DNA of 64,000 nt from Anthonomus grandis grandis (lineage: Eukaryota; Arthropoda; Insecta; Coleoptera; Curculionidae), in the NCBI RefSeq assembly GCF_022605725.1, contig NC_065547.1:23353167-23417166 (forward strand), given 5' to 3'. A program made the position numbers and the translations under genes. Numbering within the stretch: the first letter of the stretch is position 1; each line of letters opens with the position of its first letter. The notes under the pieces were generated by a model. The model was not told the origin of the DNA. It was given only the letters and a program-made list of their open reading frames with translations, and did not search any database. Below, one piece after another: positions 48,355-60,430 of the stretch.

Positions 48355-48793
48355 TTTATGTGAGGAACACGCTTTTATTGAGAACGTCAAAAATTCTAAC
48401 CTGGCTCGTGTTGATTGTCGTTTAATGATTTCCAAGGTAAGCAACAAAACTAAATAAAGTGATTAAAATCTCACGAAACGCAATCCTTTTTAAAAACCCA
48501 TGGAAAAATTTAGAAATTTTTAGAATTTTGTACATTGTTTTTGCGATAGAGATCAATAAATTTAAGAGAAAACTGACAGTCAAAGCAAGCAAGTATAAAA
48601 ATTCTAGAAAATATAAAATACAGGGATTTACAATAATATAATCTAAAATGAGGCTGTCAAACAAGATGAACTACTTTAAAAATAGGCACTATAGATGAAA
48701 ATACTAAACTAAATGTAAGAACCGTAAATAATCTAACTAATCAACTTAAACTACAAAATACAAGTAACACAGTACATAAACTGTGAGGATAAT
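48355..48793 (-). repeat. solo LTR related to 45797-46235
   Basis: Same 430-bp repeat and orientation as the gag-associated copy, with no retrotransposon body beside it. It abuts the 3' end of a hAT remnant at about 48800. Confidence 0.65.
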
Positions 48794-48799
48794 TTACCC

Positions 48800-50768
48800 T
48801 TAGAACATTGAATACACTAAAATAAACATTGGCCGCCTTTCACAACTGGCACTTGAATGCGGTAGTGACAACACATTTAGTGCAAACTTGGACAAATCGG
48901 GGAATATGAATTCTCCACTAAAGTCTTTTAACTGACTTAGTTTATAAAAAAAACTCATCAACTTCCCTGGATTCTGGTAGATCTTCGTAAATTTGTAATT
49001 TTCTCCACTGGTCGTCAATTTTTTGTAGTTGATGTGTGTTTTGAAGTTCACAAATTTGAGGTAAAGATTTCATCAGCGGTAAAAGTGTGGTCTCATTGCC
49101 CTTTTTGATACTATCTAAAGTTAAGATGAGCAACTTACTTAGCACAGGATCTTCGAAATTATACCGTTTTTTTATTTCTAGACAAGCAGTAATTAAAAAA
49201 TTACGACAGCGTTGAAGAAAATCAATTTTAGCAGGTTCCTCTAAAGAATCTATATTCTGAAGAACCCCAATTCCCAAATACATATTTGTTATTCGAAGGA
49301 AATGTGCATCGTCAATTTTACCAATGTCTGTTTTATTGATATAGTTTTGTTTCATAAAAGCTGATAAAAAATCTTTGTAACACATAACCATCTTACTGTG
49401 TACATTTAAAATTACCACTTTTTCACTCTGAAAATATTTGTTAAGGTCGACAAATTTAGGAAGAACCCATTCCAAAAAAATATAAAATATTTTTATCTCG
49501 AATTTATTAAGAGCAATATTTATTTCCTCGCTGGATATAAGACGATGTTCCAGGAAATTTGAAGTGAAAAACAATTTTAAAGGTTCCCACATTATTCCAC
49601 TGTTCTAGGATTCGCTTAACCACCTGCAGTAATGACAACCAACGAGTTTGAGCTGGTCTAAGTATCTTGTGTGGTTCAGTATTACAAAAGTCCTGAAATT
49701 CTCTGAACATTGCCTGTCGCTTAGCGCGGTTTTTAAAAAAACCGTAAATATTTCTGCCAAGTTCTTTACACATTCGGGGTAAATTTTTACACGCTTCACT
49801 TGCGCATAAATGCTAAGAATGGCATACACATTTCTGAAGCATTAATCCCGGGATATCGTTAGCTAATTTGCTTGCCACGGAGTGTTTACTACCAAACATG
49901 GTATTACAGCCGTCCGATGCAAAACCAATCATATTTTTAAAAGGAATACCATTTTGCGATAGGAGTGTTATTATTTCCTCATATAGCCTCTGGCTAGTAG
50001 CACCTGGATCCGCTTTCTCAGGTTCATCTTCAGAGAAAATTTGCAAAAGTTTTCAGAAAAGAGTATCAACTTTACAGATTTTAGGATGGAAAAATCTTAC
50101 GCATATACATAAAGTTTTAACTGATGAAATGTCAGTGGATTTATCAATAATCAGACTGAATTTGGAGCCCTTTAAATAAGAGATTATTTCTTGTTCGGCA
50201 CAGGCACCAATAACATTTTTAGAAACTTGAGTCGCTTTAAATCTTCCTAGTGACATTCCCTGGGCTATTTTCGAGTCAGGAAAACAACTTTTAATTAGAT
50301 TTGTTAAATGATCAGCTGAATTAAAAGACATATTGTGCTCTGTCAAAAATCCTGTTATTTTAATTTCGGCCACTTTGCTCTGAGTTTGCAAAGAACTCTC
50401 AGGTTTATTAAACAAAGAGGTTATTGTCGTCTTTGGAAAAGCTTTTACGTTCTGAACATGTTTGATGGTATAGCATGATTTTTAATAACGGTTAGTTCTG
50501 CAGTAAGCTCTAAATTACAAGGACGACACCTACTCTTTTCATCTGAAAGTGCAATTTGAATATATAAGATAAAGGGAAAAAACTTAATTATGGATAACAA
50601 TTTACCATTACTTTTAATAAGCCAACCTTTAAACCTCGAGTCTTGTTCCCACTCCACTCGGTATTTTTATTTTCGGTGCTTAAACTTTTGGGAACATTCG
50701 CCGCGTTTCAACTTTTTATATTCAGGAGTTGAACTCCTACCTTCACGTTCAGATTCGAAATCAGACAT
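48800..50768 (-). pseudogene. hAT-family transposase, frameshifted
   Basis: The minus strand starts MSDFESEREGRSSTPEYKK at 50768. A BED-like zinc finger follows (50657-50445: 'FKGWLIKSN', 'CRPCNLELTAELTVIKNHA'). The RNase H-like core has 'FSLIIDKSTDISSVKTLCIC' (first Asp) and 'MIGFASDGCNTMFGSKHS' (second Asp). A helical insertion domain occupies 49773-48942, and the C-terminal dimerisation motif 'ALNVLSLPHSSASCERR' is near 48850. Breaks: a stop near 50690, a shift near 50050, a stop near 49815, overlapping frames near 49590, and a shift near 49000. The 5' end of the element is the repeat-rich segment ending at 51291. The 3' terminus was not found and may have been lost at the adjacent LTR. 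Confidence 0.88.
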
Positions 50769-51169
50769 GGTTACTTCTTATTTTTTTTAGTCTAGTTTTT
50801 ACACTAGTTTTAGATAAAATCAACGACAAACACCGCTCATAATTACCACAATTACGTGTGAAAGATGCAGGTAAACTGTAAGCTGTGAGTATGAGTAATT
50901 TACGACGAAAAATAAGAACGGGGAATCCCCGATACGCGATTCGATATAATTGTACTCTAGTTGTGTACGCCCATAGCCGTTCATATGTTTCGTAATATGT
51001 GCCATCCATTAGATAGGCAACCACAAACGCACATTCTATTAACGCACAGAACACTTATAAATTTCTACTTAATACTATAGTATGTTAGTGACTAAATAAA
51101 ATATTATTGGTAACAAAATATTACTATTGTATTTAGTAGGGTTTAATTATTTTTTGAATTAAAAAAATA

Positions 51170-51291
51170 AAAATAAAATTTAGTCAAAATTATCGTACAA
51201 AGTGGCATTATCGCATAACTACTATCGTACATCGTACAAGCATTGGTTTTTTCGTACGAAATCGATAATTATCGTACATCTAGCAACACTG
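51170..51291. repeat. hAT terminus with clustered GTACGAT subterminal motifs
   Basis: The outer end, read inward, is CAGTGTTGCTAGATGTACGA, a hAT-like CAGNG terminus. Over the next 120 bp, ATCGTAC or its complement occurs about six times (for example 51193, 51226, 51234, 51252, 51273). In hAT elements such subterminal repeats bind transposase. It belongs to the transposase gene at 48800-50768. Confidence 0.75.
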
Positions 51292-51320
51292 TTCTAGAGC
51301 CAGATTTTAGCGAGTAAGCG

Positions 51321-52628
51321 ATGTGTGTGAAGCTAGCGTCCGATCGATATCCAGCAACCAAATCGAGAACGCAGCATATACCGGTTGCCAGCGACCAATT
51401 TATAGTCCGCGCTCCCTGTTATTTAATCAATATAATGCCCGTATCTCCTGAAATTCCCAAGGGATTTTAATAATTTTTTGTTCAGATATTAACAATGAAT
51501 ACCTAAATCGACTGACGATGGTCTCAAGCCTCTACAAACTAAGGTTTTGTTGTGAAAATTAATTAAAAAGTCAAATGGTAAAAAAATGAAAAAGGCTTTA
51601 ACTCCCAAAATTCCCAAAGAATTTGGATAAAGCTTTTTTTTATAAAAGATAATAAATATCTAACTTGATTTTAGATGGTTGCAAACCTCTACAAACGAAA
51701 GTTTTTTGGTAAAAAATTACTGAATTTTTAGATGTACAAAAAAAATTTAAAAGCTATAACTTCCAAAACTCCCAAAGGATTCGAATAAAACTTTTTTACG
51801 CGATTACTAATAAATATCTAAATCGATTTAATATGGTTGCAAATTTCTAGAAACGAAAGTTTTTTGGTAAAAAATTATTGAATTGTTAGATGTATTAAAA
51901 AAACTTAATGGCTATAACTTCCAAAACTCCCAAAGGATTGAATGAAACTTTTTCACGCAATTACTAATAAATATCTAAATCGATTTAACATGGTTGCAAA
52001 TCTCTACAAACGAAAGTTTTTTGGTAAAAAAGTTATAGTCATTAAGTTTTTTTAATACATCTAACAATTCAATAATTTTTTACCAAAAACTTTCGTTTCT
52101 AGAAATTTGCAACCATATTAAATCGATTTAGATATTTATTAGTAATCGCGTAAAAAAGTTTTATTCGAATCCTTTGAGAGTTTTGGAAGTTATAGCTTTT
52201 AAATTTTTTTTGTACATCTAAAAATTCAGTAATTTTTTACCAAAAAACTTTCGTTTGTAGAGGTTTGCAACCATCTAAAATCAAGTTAGATATTTATTAT
52301 CTTTTATAAAAAAAAGCTTTATCCAAATTCTTTGGGAATTTTGGGAGTTAAAGCCTTTTTTCATTTTTTTACCATTTGACTTTTTAATTAATTTTCACAA
52401 CAAAACCTTAGTTTGTAGAGGCTTGAGACCATCGTCAGTCGATTTAGGTATTCATTGTTAATATCTGGACAAAAAATTATTAAAATCCCTTGGGAATTTC
52501 AGGATACGGGCATTATATTGATTAAATAACAGGGAGCGCGGACTATAAATTGGTCGCTGGCAACCGGCATATGCTGCGTTCTCGATTTTGATTGCTGGAT
52601 ATCGATCGGACGCTAGCTTCACACACAT
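51321..52628. mobile_element. 1.3-kb foldback element, long inverted arms, 9-bp target duplication
   Basis: 51321-51920 and 52036-52628 are near-identical inverted complements; outer ends ATGTGTGTGAAGCTAGCG / CGCTAGCTTCACACACAT. Flanks carry the exact duplication GAGTAAGCG (51312-51320 and 52629-52637). Each arm is built from degenerate tandem units of about 159 bp (unit starts near 51436, 51594, 51752, 51911), each beginning around 'CTATAACTTCCAAAACTCCC'. No coding capacity. The 9-bp duplication with long arms suggests a non-autonomous Mutator-like (MULE) or foldback class. Confidence 0.92.
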
Positions 52629-52711
52629 GAGTAAGCGCCTTACTCGGTTGCCTTAAGAGATCTTAACCGTTACATCATCATATGGTTGCGCTCGAATGAC
52701 ATCATGTCTAA

Positions 52712-52749
52712 TATATTTACTAATATTTACTAAAATATTAGTAAATATA
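52712..52749. repeat. AT-only hairpin, 17-bp arms
   Basis: TATATTTACTAATATTT and its complement around a 4-nt loop. Possibly fortuitous in AT-rich sequence, but perfect. Confidence 0.8.
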
Positions 52750-53342
52750 AGCTATACCTTTCATCGGCCTTGCATTCGTTTTGGATACTGACCTAAAATA
52801 TAAGAACAGCTATTTGTCTAGACACCTATAAGTTTTCAAAAAACGTTTTGAGTCTAAAGCCGATCTCATAAGCTACGTTTACAACGCGGGTACCAAATAT
52901 TTAACACTTGGATCAAATGACGTCACGAGGACTATTTTTTCGGTGTAAATGGCAGACTAAAATTTGACAGACGAATTTGATGCTTCCCAAACAGGGTAGA
53001 TTAAATTTAGTTTTTTTCGGTGTAAACACTTAGGACCTATTTAGAAGTATCAAAATGACAAGTTTGACATTTTATTGGATGTTAGCTTACGAGGTTTTTA
53101 TTTTTGTACAGAAAAATAAAGAAGAAAACACAGAGGACAAGCTTAAGTCTTGAAAAAGAAATTATTAGTTTATTTTTATTACCTTTAAACAATAAATTTT
53201 TTATTATCTTTAAACAATAACTGTTGTAAAACAATGATATTATTACGGTAGCAACCGAAAACCGGTTATTTGTAACCAGGTGTTGTGGTGAAATGGCCTA
53301 AGTAGTTTAAGTTCCTAGAGTATATCCTATATGTATATGACA

Positions 53343-53446
53343 CATAGAGTAATTAAAAGTATGTAATTTAATAAAATACATATAATAATATATGTAAATA
53401 ATATATAAATAATAAAAGTAAGTAATTTAATATTAATTTCTCTATG
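53343..53446. mobile_element. 104-bp miniature hAT-type element
   Basis: Begins CATAGAGTAATTAAAAGTAT and ends TTTCTCTATG (7-bp inverted CATAGAG). It is flanked by an exact 8-bp duplication ATATGACA (53335-53342 and 53447-53454). No coding capacity; the interior is AT-only. Same family as 62051-62093 and the heads at 60961. Confidence 0.88.
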
Positions 53447-53714
53447 ATATGACATTATAAAAAAGATGTCGGGTGCCTTGAAACTGAAATCTTTTTTAGG
53501 TATAAATTAAAAAGTTCTGAGCTGTCTCTTGTGGCTTTAATTAAGACCCCAATTTCCCAGAAAACACAGTGGTTCAACAATAACACTCTTAAAGATTTAG
53601 AGGTTATGTCCTATAATTCTTCGTCTAAACTCACTTCAACTGACATTTTGATCCTGCAGATAATCCTGCACTAATGTAACCCTCAAAATCTATCCTTGTA
53701 AACAGGGCTGTACT

Positions 53715-56700
53715 CAGGGCCGTTCCGACCCGGGGTTGTAAGGGGTGCGGGGCACAGGGGCGGCAGGTCAGAGAAAAAAAACTAAATAAATATTTTTTTA
53801 ATAAATATTTTTAAAATTTAATAATTTGTTTCAAAAACTATTATACACATATTATTTTAAAATATTATACATATGTAAATATTATTAATTATTAATTAAT
53901 GTATTAAAGTTACTTTATAACATTCTAAGTATTATTAGTTATATTTCCGATTCAAATTTAATAGGTATACCTAGATATACGCTTCAGTCCGCTTCAGGTC
54001 GCAACGAGTTGGAAAAAATATGTCGCGACGAAGATTTTTCAGGAAAATACTTGCCTGTGGTCAAGGCATATAAATGCGTGCAGTGCGTGCACTTGTTTCA
54101 ATTTAAATTTTAAGCGTGTAGCCTGTAGTCGTGTAAATCGCAACGTTATTAAAAGCTTTTGTTTAATATTGTGGTAAAACAGATAGTAAAAATTAAAAAG
54201 GTAAGTATCTCTACACATACGTTAATTTGATTACATTTTTTTCATAGCTGTCATATAAAATTTAAATATCGTTTTTATATTTTTGAAATATATAGGATGT
54301 TTGGAAAATGGGTAGCCAAATGGAAATGGTGGATGATTGAACCTACTGCCTATTTATAATATAATGCATAATATTTTTCCTGAAATTTAAGGAGTTTTTT
54401 TCCTTTTTTTAGATACCTATTACTCCTATTAGAAATCTCCCAATTTTTTTACTCTTGAGATTTTTAAAATTTTTGTTAGCACAATTAATTTTATTTTAAA
54501 AAGTAATGTTGACTTATTTAGAGTCAAATAATATAATAACTAAAAAAAAATAATTAATTTTGAACCTAATGAAAAAATGATATGCGTTATGAATAGCCAG
54601 TAGTCGCACTAATTCCGTTTGGCTACTCACCTTTCAAATATTAGTTATTTGCTTAATAAAAAAATAGCATTTAATCTTAATATTTTTTTTTTTTTTATTT
54701 GAAACGTTAAAAATATATCTTTTTATTAATTCAGGCAAAATATAGGATAACTTGGATTTATTTTAATTTTGGATTTGTTTTATTATAGATGTCTGATAAT
54801 CGAAAAAAGCTTTCTGGAGCACAGTACAGAAAACGAAAGCGTGAAAAAGAAGAATTAACTAAATAGGCTTGCAGTTCACTCCAAGCGTTTTTAATCCCAA
54901 CAAGATCACATGACAAACCATCAAGTTCCCAAGCCCGAGATGAAAATGTGACGGAGACTATTATATGTATAATGGTCAATAGCGGAGAAGAGAAGGAGAA
55001 CTCATCGAATACCAAAACTATAGTGAAAGGTGATGTTTTATTAGCAGAACAAGGATCTGAAGTAAGCTTTGAAAATATTAATGTCTATAAGGATCCTGGC
55101 TATTGGCCAAATGTTTTATTGGATAAAATTAAATTAACTCTGATAGAGTTAGGGCCTACGCAACTAACGGAGGCTGATATGACGTTTCCTTTAAATAAAG
55201 ACATTATAAAAAAAAAATTTGTAATGGAGAAATAATTCCGAGGGTTTGGCTAGTATATTCTAAATCAAAAGATTGTGTATATTGTTTTTCTTGCAAAATA
55301 TTTAAAACTTTTTCTGGTGGTAGTGGTTTGGTTGAGGGTTATGTTATAACGACTGGAGACATTTAAGCCAACTTATAGAAAGACATGAAAAGTCAAAGGG
55401 GCATATTTGTAATACAAAATCTTGGCTTGATTTAAAACAATCAATTTCTTCTAAAACGACAACTGATTCACTAAACGAGAAATTAATAAACATGGAAAAA
55501 GATAGATGGGTTTCTGTTTTGAAAATTATAATTTATGTTGTCAAGTTTTTAGCCGGTCAAAATTTGAGTTTTAGAGGTGAAAATAACAAGATATTCGAGC
55601 AACAAACCGGAAACTTTTTAAAATTAATCGAAACAATTGCCAATTTTAATGATACAATATGCGATTACATTAACAGGATTAAAAGAACTCCATCAAATAT
55701 GCCTCATTATTTAGGTGTTCGTATTCAAAATGAATTAATTTTCCTTCTGGGAGAGCAAATAAGACATGACATTATATCTATGTTAAATGCTAGTAAATAT
55801 TTTTCAATTATTTTGGATACGACTCCTGACGTGAGTCATCAAGACCAACTAACTATTGTAATAAGGTTTGTTTTATTAAATAATACATCAAACCAAATCA
55901 AAATTAAAGAGCATTTTTTGGGATTCATTTCAATATCAGATTCGACAGGACAAGGCTTAACTAATGTTTTATTGGATTTTTTGGAGACTCACAACATTTG
56001 TTTAGGCGATTTAAGGGGTCAGGGATATGATAATGGAGCGAATATGAAGGGTCGCAATAATGGTTTACAAAAAAAAATTATTGAATTGAACCCTAGAGCT
56101 TTTTACGTGCTTTGTGCGGCCCATAGCTTAAATTTAGTTGTTAATGACGCTGCAAAAGCATCTTTAGAAATTACAAGTTTCTTTGCTATTATGCAGGAAC
56201 TTTACGTTTTTTTCTACGCATCAACTAAACGTTGGCAAGTTTTAAAAGATGAAACCCCAACGTTAATGCTAAAACCTCTTTCTAGTACTAGATGGGAAAG
56301 CAGAATAGATGCTCTGAAAGTTCTTAGACATAATTTAGGAAAAATATATGACGCTTGATTTGCACTTTACTCTGATAATAACAGGGACTCCGATACCAAA
56401 ACTATGGCTAATTCATTACTCTTAAAAATTAGGTCGTTTAAATTTATTTGTTCCATTATTATATGGTATAATGTGTTAACAAAAATTAATATTGCAAGTA
56501 CAGTGATGCAGGAATCCGATGTTGCCCCACCTAATATTATTTCTTAAAACAGACTAAAACATATATATCTAGTATTAGATCAGATGAAGGTTTCACTGAT
56601 ATTTTAGAGGAGGCCAAAAAAGTTGCCGAAGATATTGATTGCCACCCTTCGTTTCCTCCGAATAATATTGTTAGACCCCGAACAAAAAAGCGTTTATTTG

Positions 56701-57625
56701 ACTATGAGTGTGTAGACGAGGCCCCTAAAAATCCAGTTGATCAGTTTAAAATTAATTTTTATTTTGTTATATTAGATACTACATTATTAAAATTGGAAGA
56801 AAGATTCGAGGAAATGAAGCAACATGATACGTTGTTCAATTTTCTTAACAACCTACATAGCTTTCTCCAAACAGAAAAATCAATTAGGTTTGCAAAATGT
56901 GAAGCTCTTCAGAAAATTTTATATAATCCATCAAAAAATGAAAAAGATATTTTAGCTCAAGATTTATCTGATGAAATTGATAATGTTGCCTATATTTCCC
57001 CTGAAATGAATGCCTTAAATGTTCTTACCTACATATTTGTAAATAACCTCATCTATGTTTTTCCCAATTTAGTAATTTCCATTAGAATTTTCTTAACATT
57101 ACCTGTCACAGTAGCTAGTGGAGAAAGTAGCTTTTCTAAACTCAAAATAATAAAAAAATATTTACGATCTACAATGGGTCAAGAGAGGCTTTCTGACTTA
57201 TCAATAATTAGTATTGAAAAAGAAATTGCAGAAAATATAGATGTGTCTAACATTGTTAAAACATTTGCATTAAAAAAAGCGAGAAAAGCAAACTTTGTAT
57301 AATCATAGGATATGTTAGCTACCTGCCCCTTTATGTATACATATACATATTACAAAGTACATGTTGCGTATGTAAATAATATGTATGTATATATTTAATT
57401 ACAACTTATTTGTAAAAACATTACATTACAAATAAATTGTAAATAAAATTATGATTTAATATAAAATAAAGTGTTTATGTTTCTAAAATGTTGTTTTTTT
57501 TAACGTTAAATTATTTCAAGTTATTTATTTACAAATGTTTATGAAAGGCCGGATTCGGTGGGGTAAAGGAGGGGCGGCAAAATTTTTTTCGCACCCGGGC
57601 GGCAGATACCCTAGGAACGGCCCTG
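53715..57625 (+). mobile_element. complete 3.9-kb hAT transposon with exact 8-bp target duplication
   Basis: Ends CAGGGCCGTTCC... and ...GGAACGGCCCTG, inverted for 12 bp and beyond. The duplication GCTGTACT lies at 53707-53714 and 57626-57633. GC-rich termini with CCCGGG-containing subterminal sequence flank an AT-rich interior carrying one transposase gene on the + strand. It interrupts an older inverted-repeat element (52871-57696). Confidence 0.95.
54789..57302 (+). pseudogene. hAT transposase with TTF-type zinc finger (ZMYM-like)
   Basis: The ATG at 54789 directly follows 'tttattatag', so a 5' UTR intron probably ends there. Order: basic N terminus 'MSDNRKKLSGAQYRKRKREK', stop at 54865-54867, segment 54948-55235, then a decayed TTF zinc finger ('VYCF.CKIFKTFSGG', 'RHEKSKGHIC') at 55240-55420. 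The main frame 55492-56358 has 'YFSIILDTTPDVSHQDQLTI' (first Asp), 'GQGYDNGANMKGRNNGLQKK' (second Asp), 'LCAAHSLNLVVNDAAK' and 'LSSTRWESRIDALKV'. A stop at 56356 and shifts to 56790 follow, then 56793-57302 with the hAT dimerisation block 'LTLPVTVASGESSFSKLKII' and 'RLSDLSIISIE'. Catalytic boxes are intact, but about four lesions disable it. Confidence 0.92.
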
Positions 57626-57696
57626 GCTGTACTAAATAAAAAAAGTCTTTCATTTGCTCCATGGACCTAATAGATCCACGCGTTGTAAACGTAGCT

Positions 57697-59516
57697 ATAC
57701 ATTTTAAGGATCAGATCTAGATTGTAACAAAATACAAATTTATTTCGCTCGGAAAACGTTTAGAAAGGGCAGATATTTGCCCAAGAGAAAATACAATAAA
57801 CAAAAAAGTAACTGGAGTAAACGTAACCTCACTCATATTTTTTTTTCCACAGAAAGAAACACAAACTAGTCAAAAATCAATTTTAAAAAATATCCGTGCA
57901 ACCTTGCCTTTACGTTCTTCACTGTATTTTTTGCAAATCTATTCGCTCTTTTGATAATTTATTATTTTCTGCATTTTTATTTGGTTTGGATGTCTTAACT
58001 GTCTCATATTTATTAATATTAAATACATTTAAACTAATACTAAGAAATATAATGCTTCTTAACTCTAAAAAAAATATAAAAAAATTGATATCATAATTTA
58101 TTGCTTATTATTGTTTGCATAGCTTCCCTTTGACTTTGACATATCGAGTTTATTAGCGGCCTCGGGAGACCGTCATGATTTGATCGCTCGAATGAGTCAT
58201 GAGATGTCTTAAAGCACAGAACACAAATATAGAGAAATGCGTGTTGCCTAATAAACAAACAGAAATTCTGTTGACAGCTTTATTGACGTTGTTGACAGAG
58301 ACGGGGGCAACCATCTTGGGTGGCATGTGGCGGGAAATTTAAGCCTGATATTTAAATTTCAAGTAATTTGCAGATTTACAGAAGTTGATGCGTTAACTGA
58401 CGAGTGATGAGATATATTTAAATAGAATTTTATTTAAAAAAAAACAATATGCTTATCAATTTAGAAATACCCACATTTAATTAAAATCGTTAATTTTGCT
58501 GAGAAAAAAAATAAAAATATTGCATCTTAGACATACCTCATCACTTTAATCAATAATTAACACATCAACTAAAATATTATTTAATTTAAATTTGGTTCTC
58601 AAGACATTGCTTATTAAGATATTTAGCTATAGATACTTACCAAGAATTATAAATTGGCAGGATAGATATGGGACCAAATTTTAAATAAAAAAAAAACAAA
58701 ATTAAATTGTCTTTTAAATATTTTATTTTAAGATGAGATAAAATAAATTTAACAAAGGGTTTTAAAATGCATAAAAAAGCTACAATATATTCTAAATTAA
58801 ATACTGCAAACTGTAAGTATGGTATTAATAAGATCTTTTTATGTAAAAAATAGAATTGTTGCAGGTATAAAGCATATTTTAACTGAAAATCCTAATTTCT
58901 GGATTTTCAAAAAAATTATCTGCTTTTTTTTGTTTCCATAAATGTATAAAACATTATAAGAAACATCTAACAAACATACCTAAATAGAAAATTAAACATA
59001 TATATTTTTTAACCATCTATACAATTTTAACAAAATAATATATATCCACATATTATGGAAAACAAAATACTCTCTCTTATAAAGACACAAACTGAACCTA
59101 TCTCTTGAAATAAATCTGGCTTTTCATTGTAAATAAATTAATCAATATGACTAGATATAACACAAATACACATGTACAAGTTAATATGCATGTTTTTTTC
59201 CATTTTAATTTTTTAGTATAAGAAAATAAAAACAAAATATGACTTTTGATTTTTGGTTAGTCACAATTGGGTAAAGATGTCACAAGTCAGTGGGGTTGTC
59301 TCCAGTAAGTATGGAACATGAAACATAAGAAAACATATTAAGACAGTGTATTGTGTATACAATATTATATTTTAATTGGGTTAAAATTAAATCTTCTAAT
59401 AAGTATTTCATCATAATGATCCAAAATACAAAAAAAAGTCTTTATTATTAGTAAGTATTAATTCACATTAATAATCACATTAGTTATGATTACAATTAAG
59501 ATTCTAAATAATATTA
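57697..59516. other. intergenic, no recognisable gene
   Basis: AT-rich. The stretch CCATCTTGGGTGGCA at about 58311 recurs at about 62192 in the same orientation, so both sites probably hold parts of one repeat family. No coding similarity. Confidence 0.4.
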
Positions 59517-59603
59517 AAGTTTACAGAATAGAATAATATTATATTGTATTGTGTAGAATACTATTATTGTATTCTATTATATTGTATTCTATTCTGTAAA
59601 CTT
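59517..59603. repeat. 87-bp foldback hairpin
   Basis: AAGTTTACAGAATAGAAT at the left is inverted at the right end; the interior is made of ATATTATATTGTAT-like steps. Likely a tiny foldback or MITE. Confidence 0.8.
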
Positions 59604-60086
59604 AATAATAATACTTGATAATACTTTAAACGATTTTTATAACATGATTTTAATTATGGGTCAGTAAATAAAATAAGACTGTAAAGAGACTGTACTATCA
59701 AAATATCTCAGATAATTTAGGTACTTTAAAAAATAAGATATTACATACTAAAATCTTAGTATCATTACCTAAAAAGTTAAAAAATAAAATTATTCTGAGT
59801 GTGTATCATGAGTATTAAATGAGGATATTCAAATTCAAATTTTGAAGGCATTGTCAAAACTTTCTATTTTCTAAAATGACCAACACTTAAAGATTGTCGT
59901 TGTGGTTTTGAAGTTGGCTTTTAATTTTATCCTATAAATATTTATAAACCAACCAAAACTTTTTCTCTAAATTGACTAAATGACCACGGCTATCTATAAA
60001 TGTGCATAGCTTAAGGTGGATTAAGTTTATTAGGGAAATCAGTTTTTGAGAAGGATATGTCAATCTGGATGTGTCATTATTTTCTT

Positions 60087-60430
60087 TAAATTGAACAAAT
60101 AGGTGTTTCTACTCCATGTGAATATCATTTCTACCCAAGAACTAGAAAAGTGTTTGGAGCAAACTCGATAATTGGTGACATTTTTAGTCGGACTTACATG
60201 ACAGACAAGATTTTTGTAAGGATGGATTCAATGGAAATTAAGAAAATCTATGATTTCTGTAACTGTCTGGGCAATTCCTAATATACAAACTAGTGCATAA
60301 AGGATATGTGCATGAACATCTTAATCTAGATGAAGACAAGGAAAAAGAAATAGTTGATATTTTCCCAATGAAAGTTCAAGAATTAAAACTGAATTGTAAA
60401 AAAAAAGTTAATTTGAGAACAGTGACATAG
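60087..60430 (+). pseudogene. unidentified coding-like stretch, one frameshift
   Basis: An open + strand frame from 60087 to the stop at 60279 reads 'GVSTPCEYHFYPRTRKVFGA' and 'YMTDKIFVRMDSMEIKKIYD', with balanced amino acids unlike the Lys/Ile/Phe-rich noise around it. The next frame (60278-60430) takes over with 'LIYKLVHKGYVHEHLNLDED' and a Lys-rich end. An AG at 60101-60102 could be a splice acceptor. I do not recognise the family. It may be a retrocopy or old transposon gene; it may also be chance. Confidence 0.3.

Larger units (their letters stand above)
52871..57696. mobile_element. older inverted-repeat element split by the hAT insertion
   Basis: AGCTACGTTTACAACGCG at 52871-52888 is exactly inverted at 57679-57696, with ATA immediately outside both ends. 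Removing the hAT (53715-57625) leaves about 0.9 kb, a plausible non-autonomous element. Class unknown; a 3-bp duplication would be compatible with several families. Confidence 0.55.

Noticed and set aside
45797..48793. One Gypsy element bounded by both LTR-like repeats
   Set aside because: The sequence between them holds a hairpin MITE, a LINE RT and the last kinesin exon, not gag-pol; the gag lies outside the pair.
50590..50790. Short + strand open stretch
   Set aside because: Antisense to the start of the hAT transposase on the minus strand.
51321..52628. Assembly artefact palindrome
   Set aside because: Exact 9-bp duplications outside both ends, asymmetry in the centre, point differences between the arms and a second diverged copy at 62490 all support a real element, though long reads should still confirm it.
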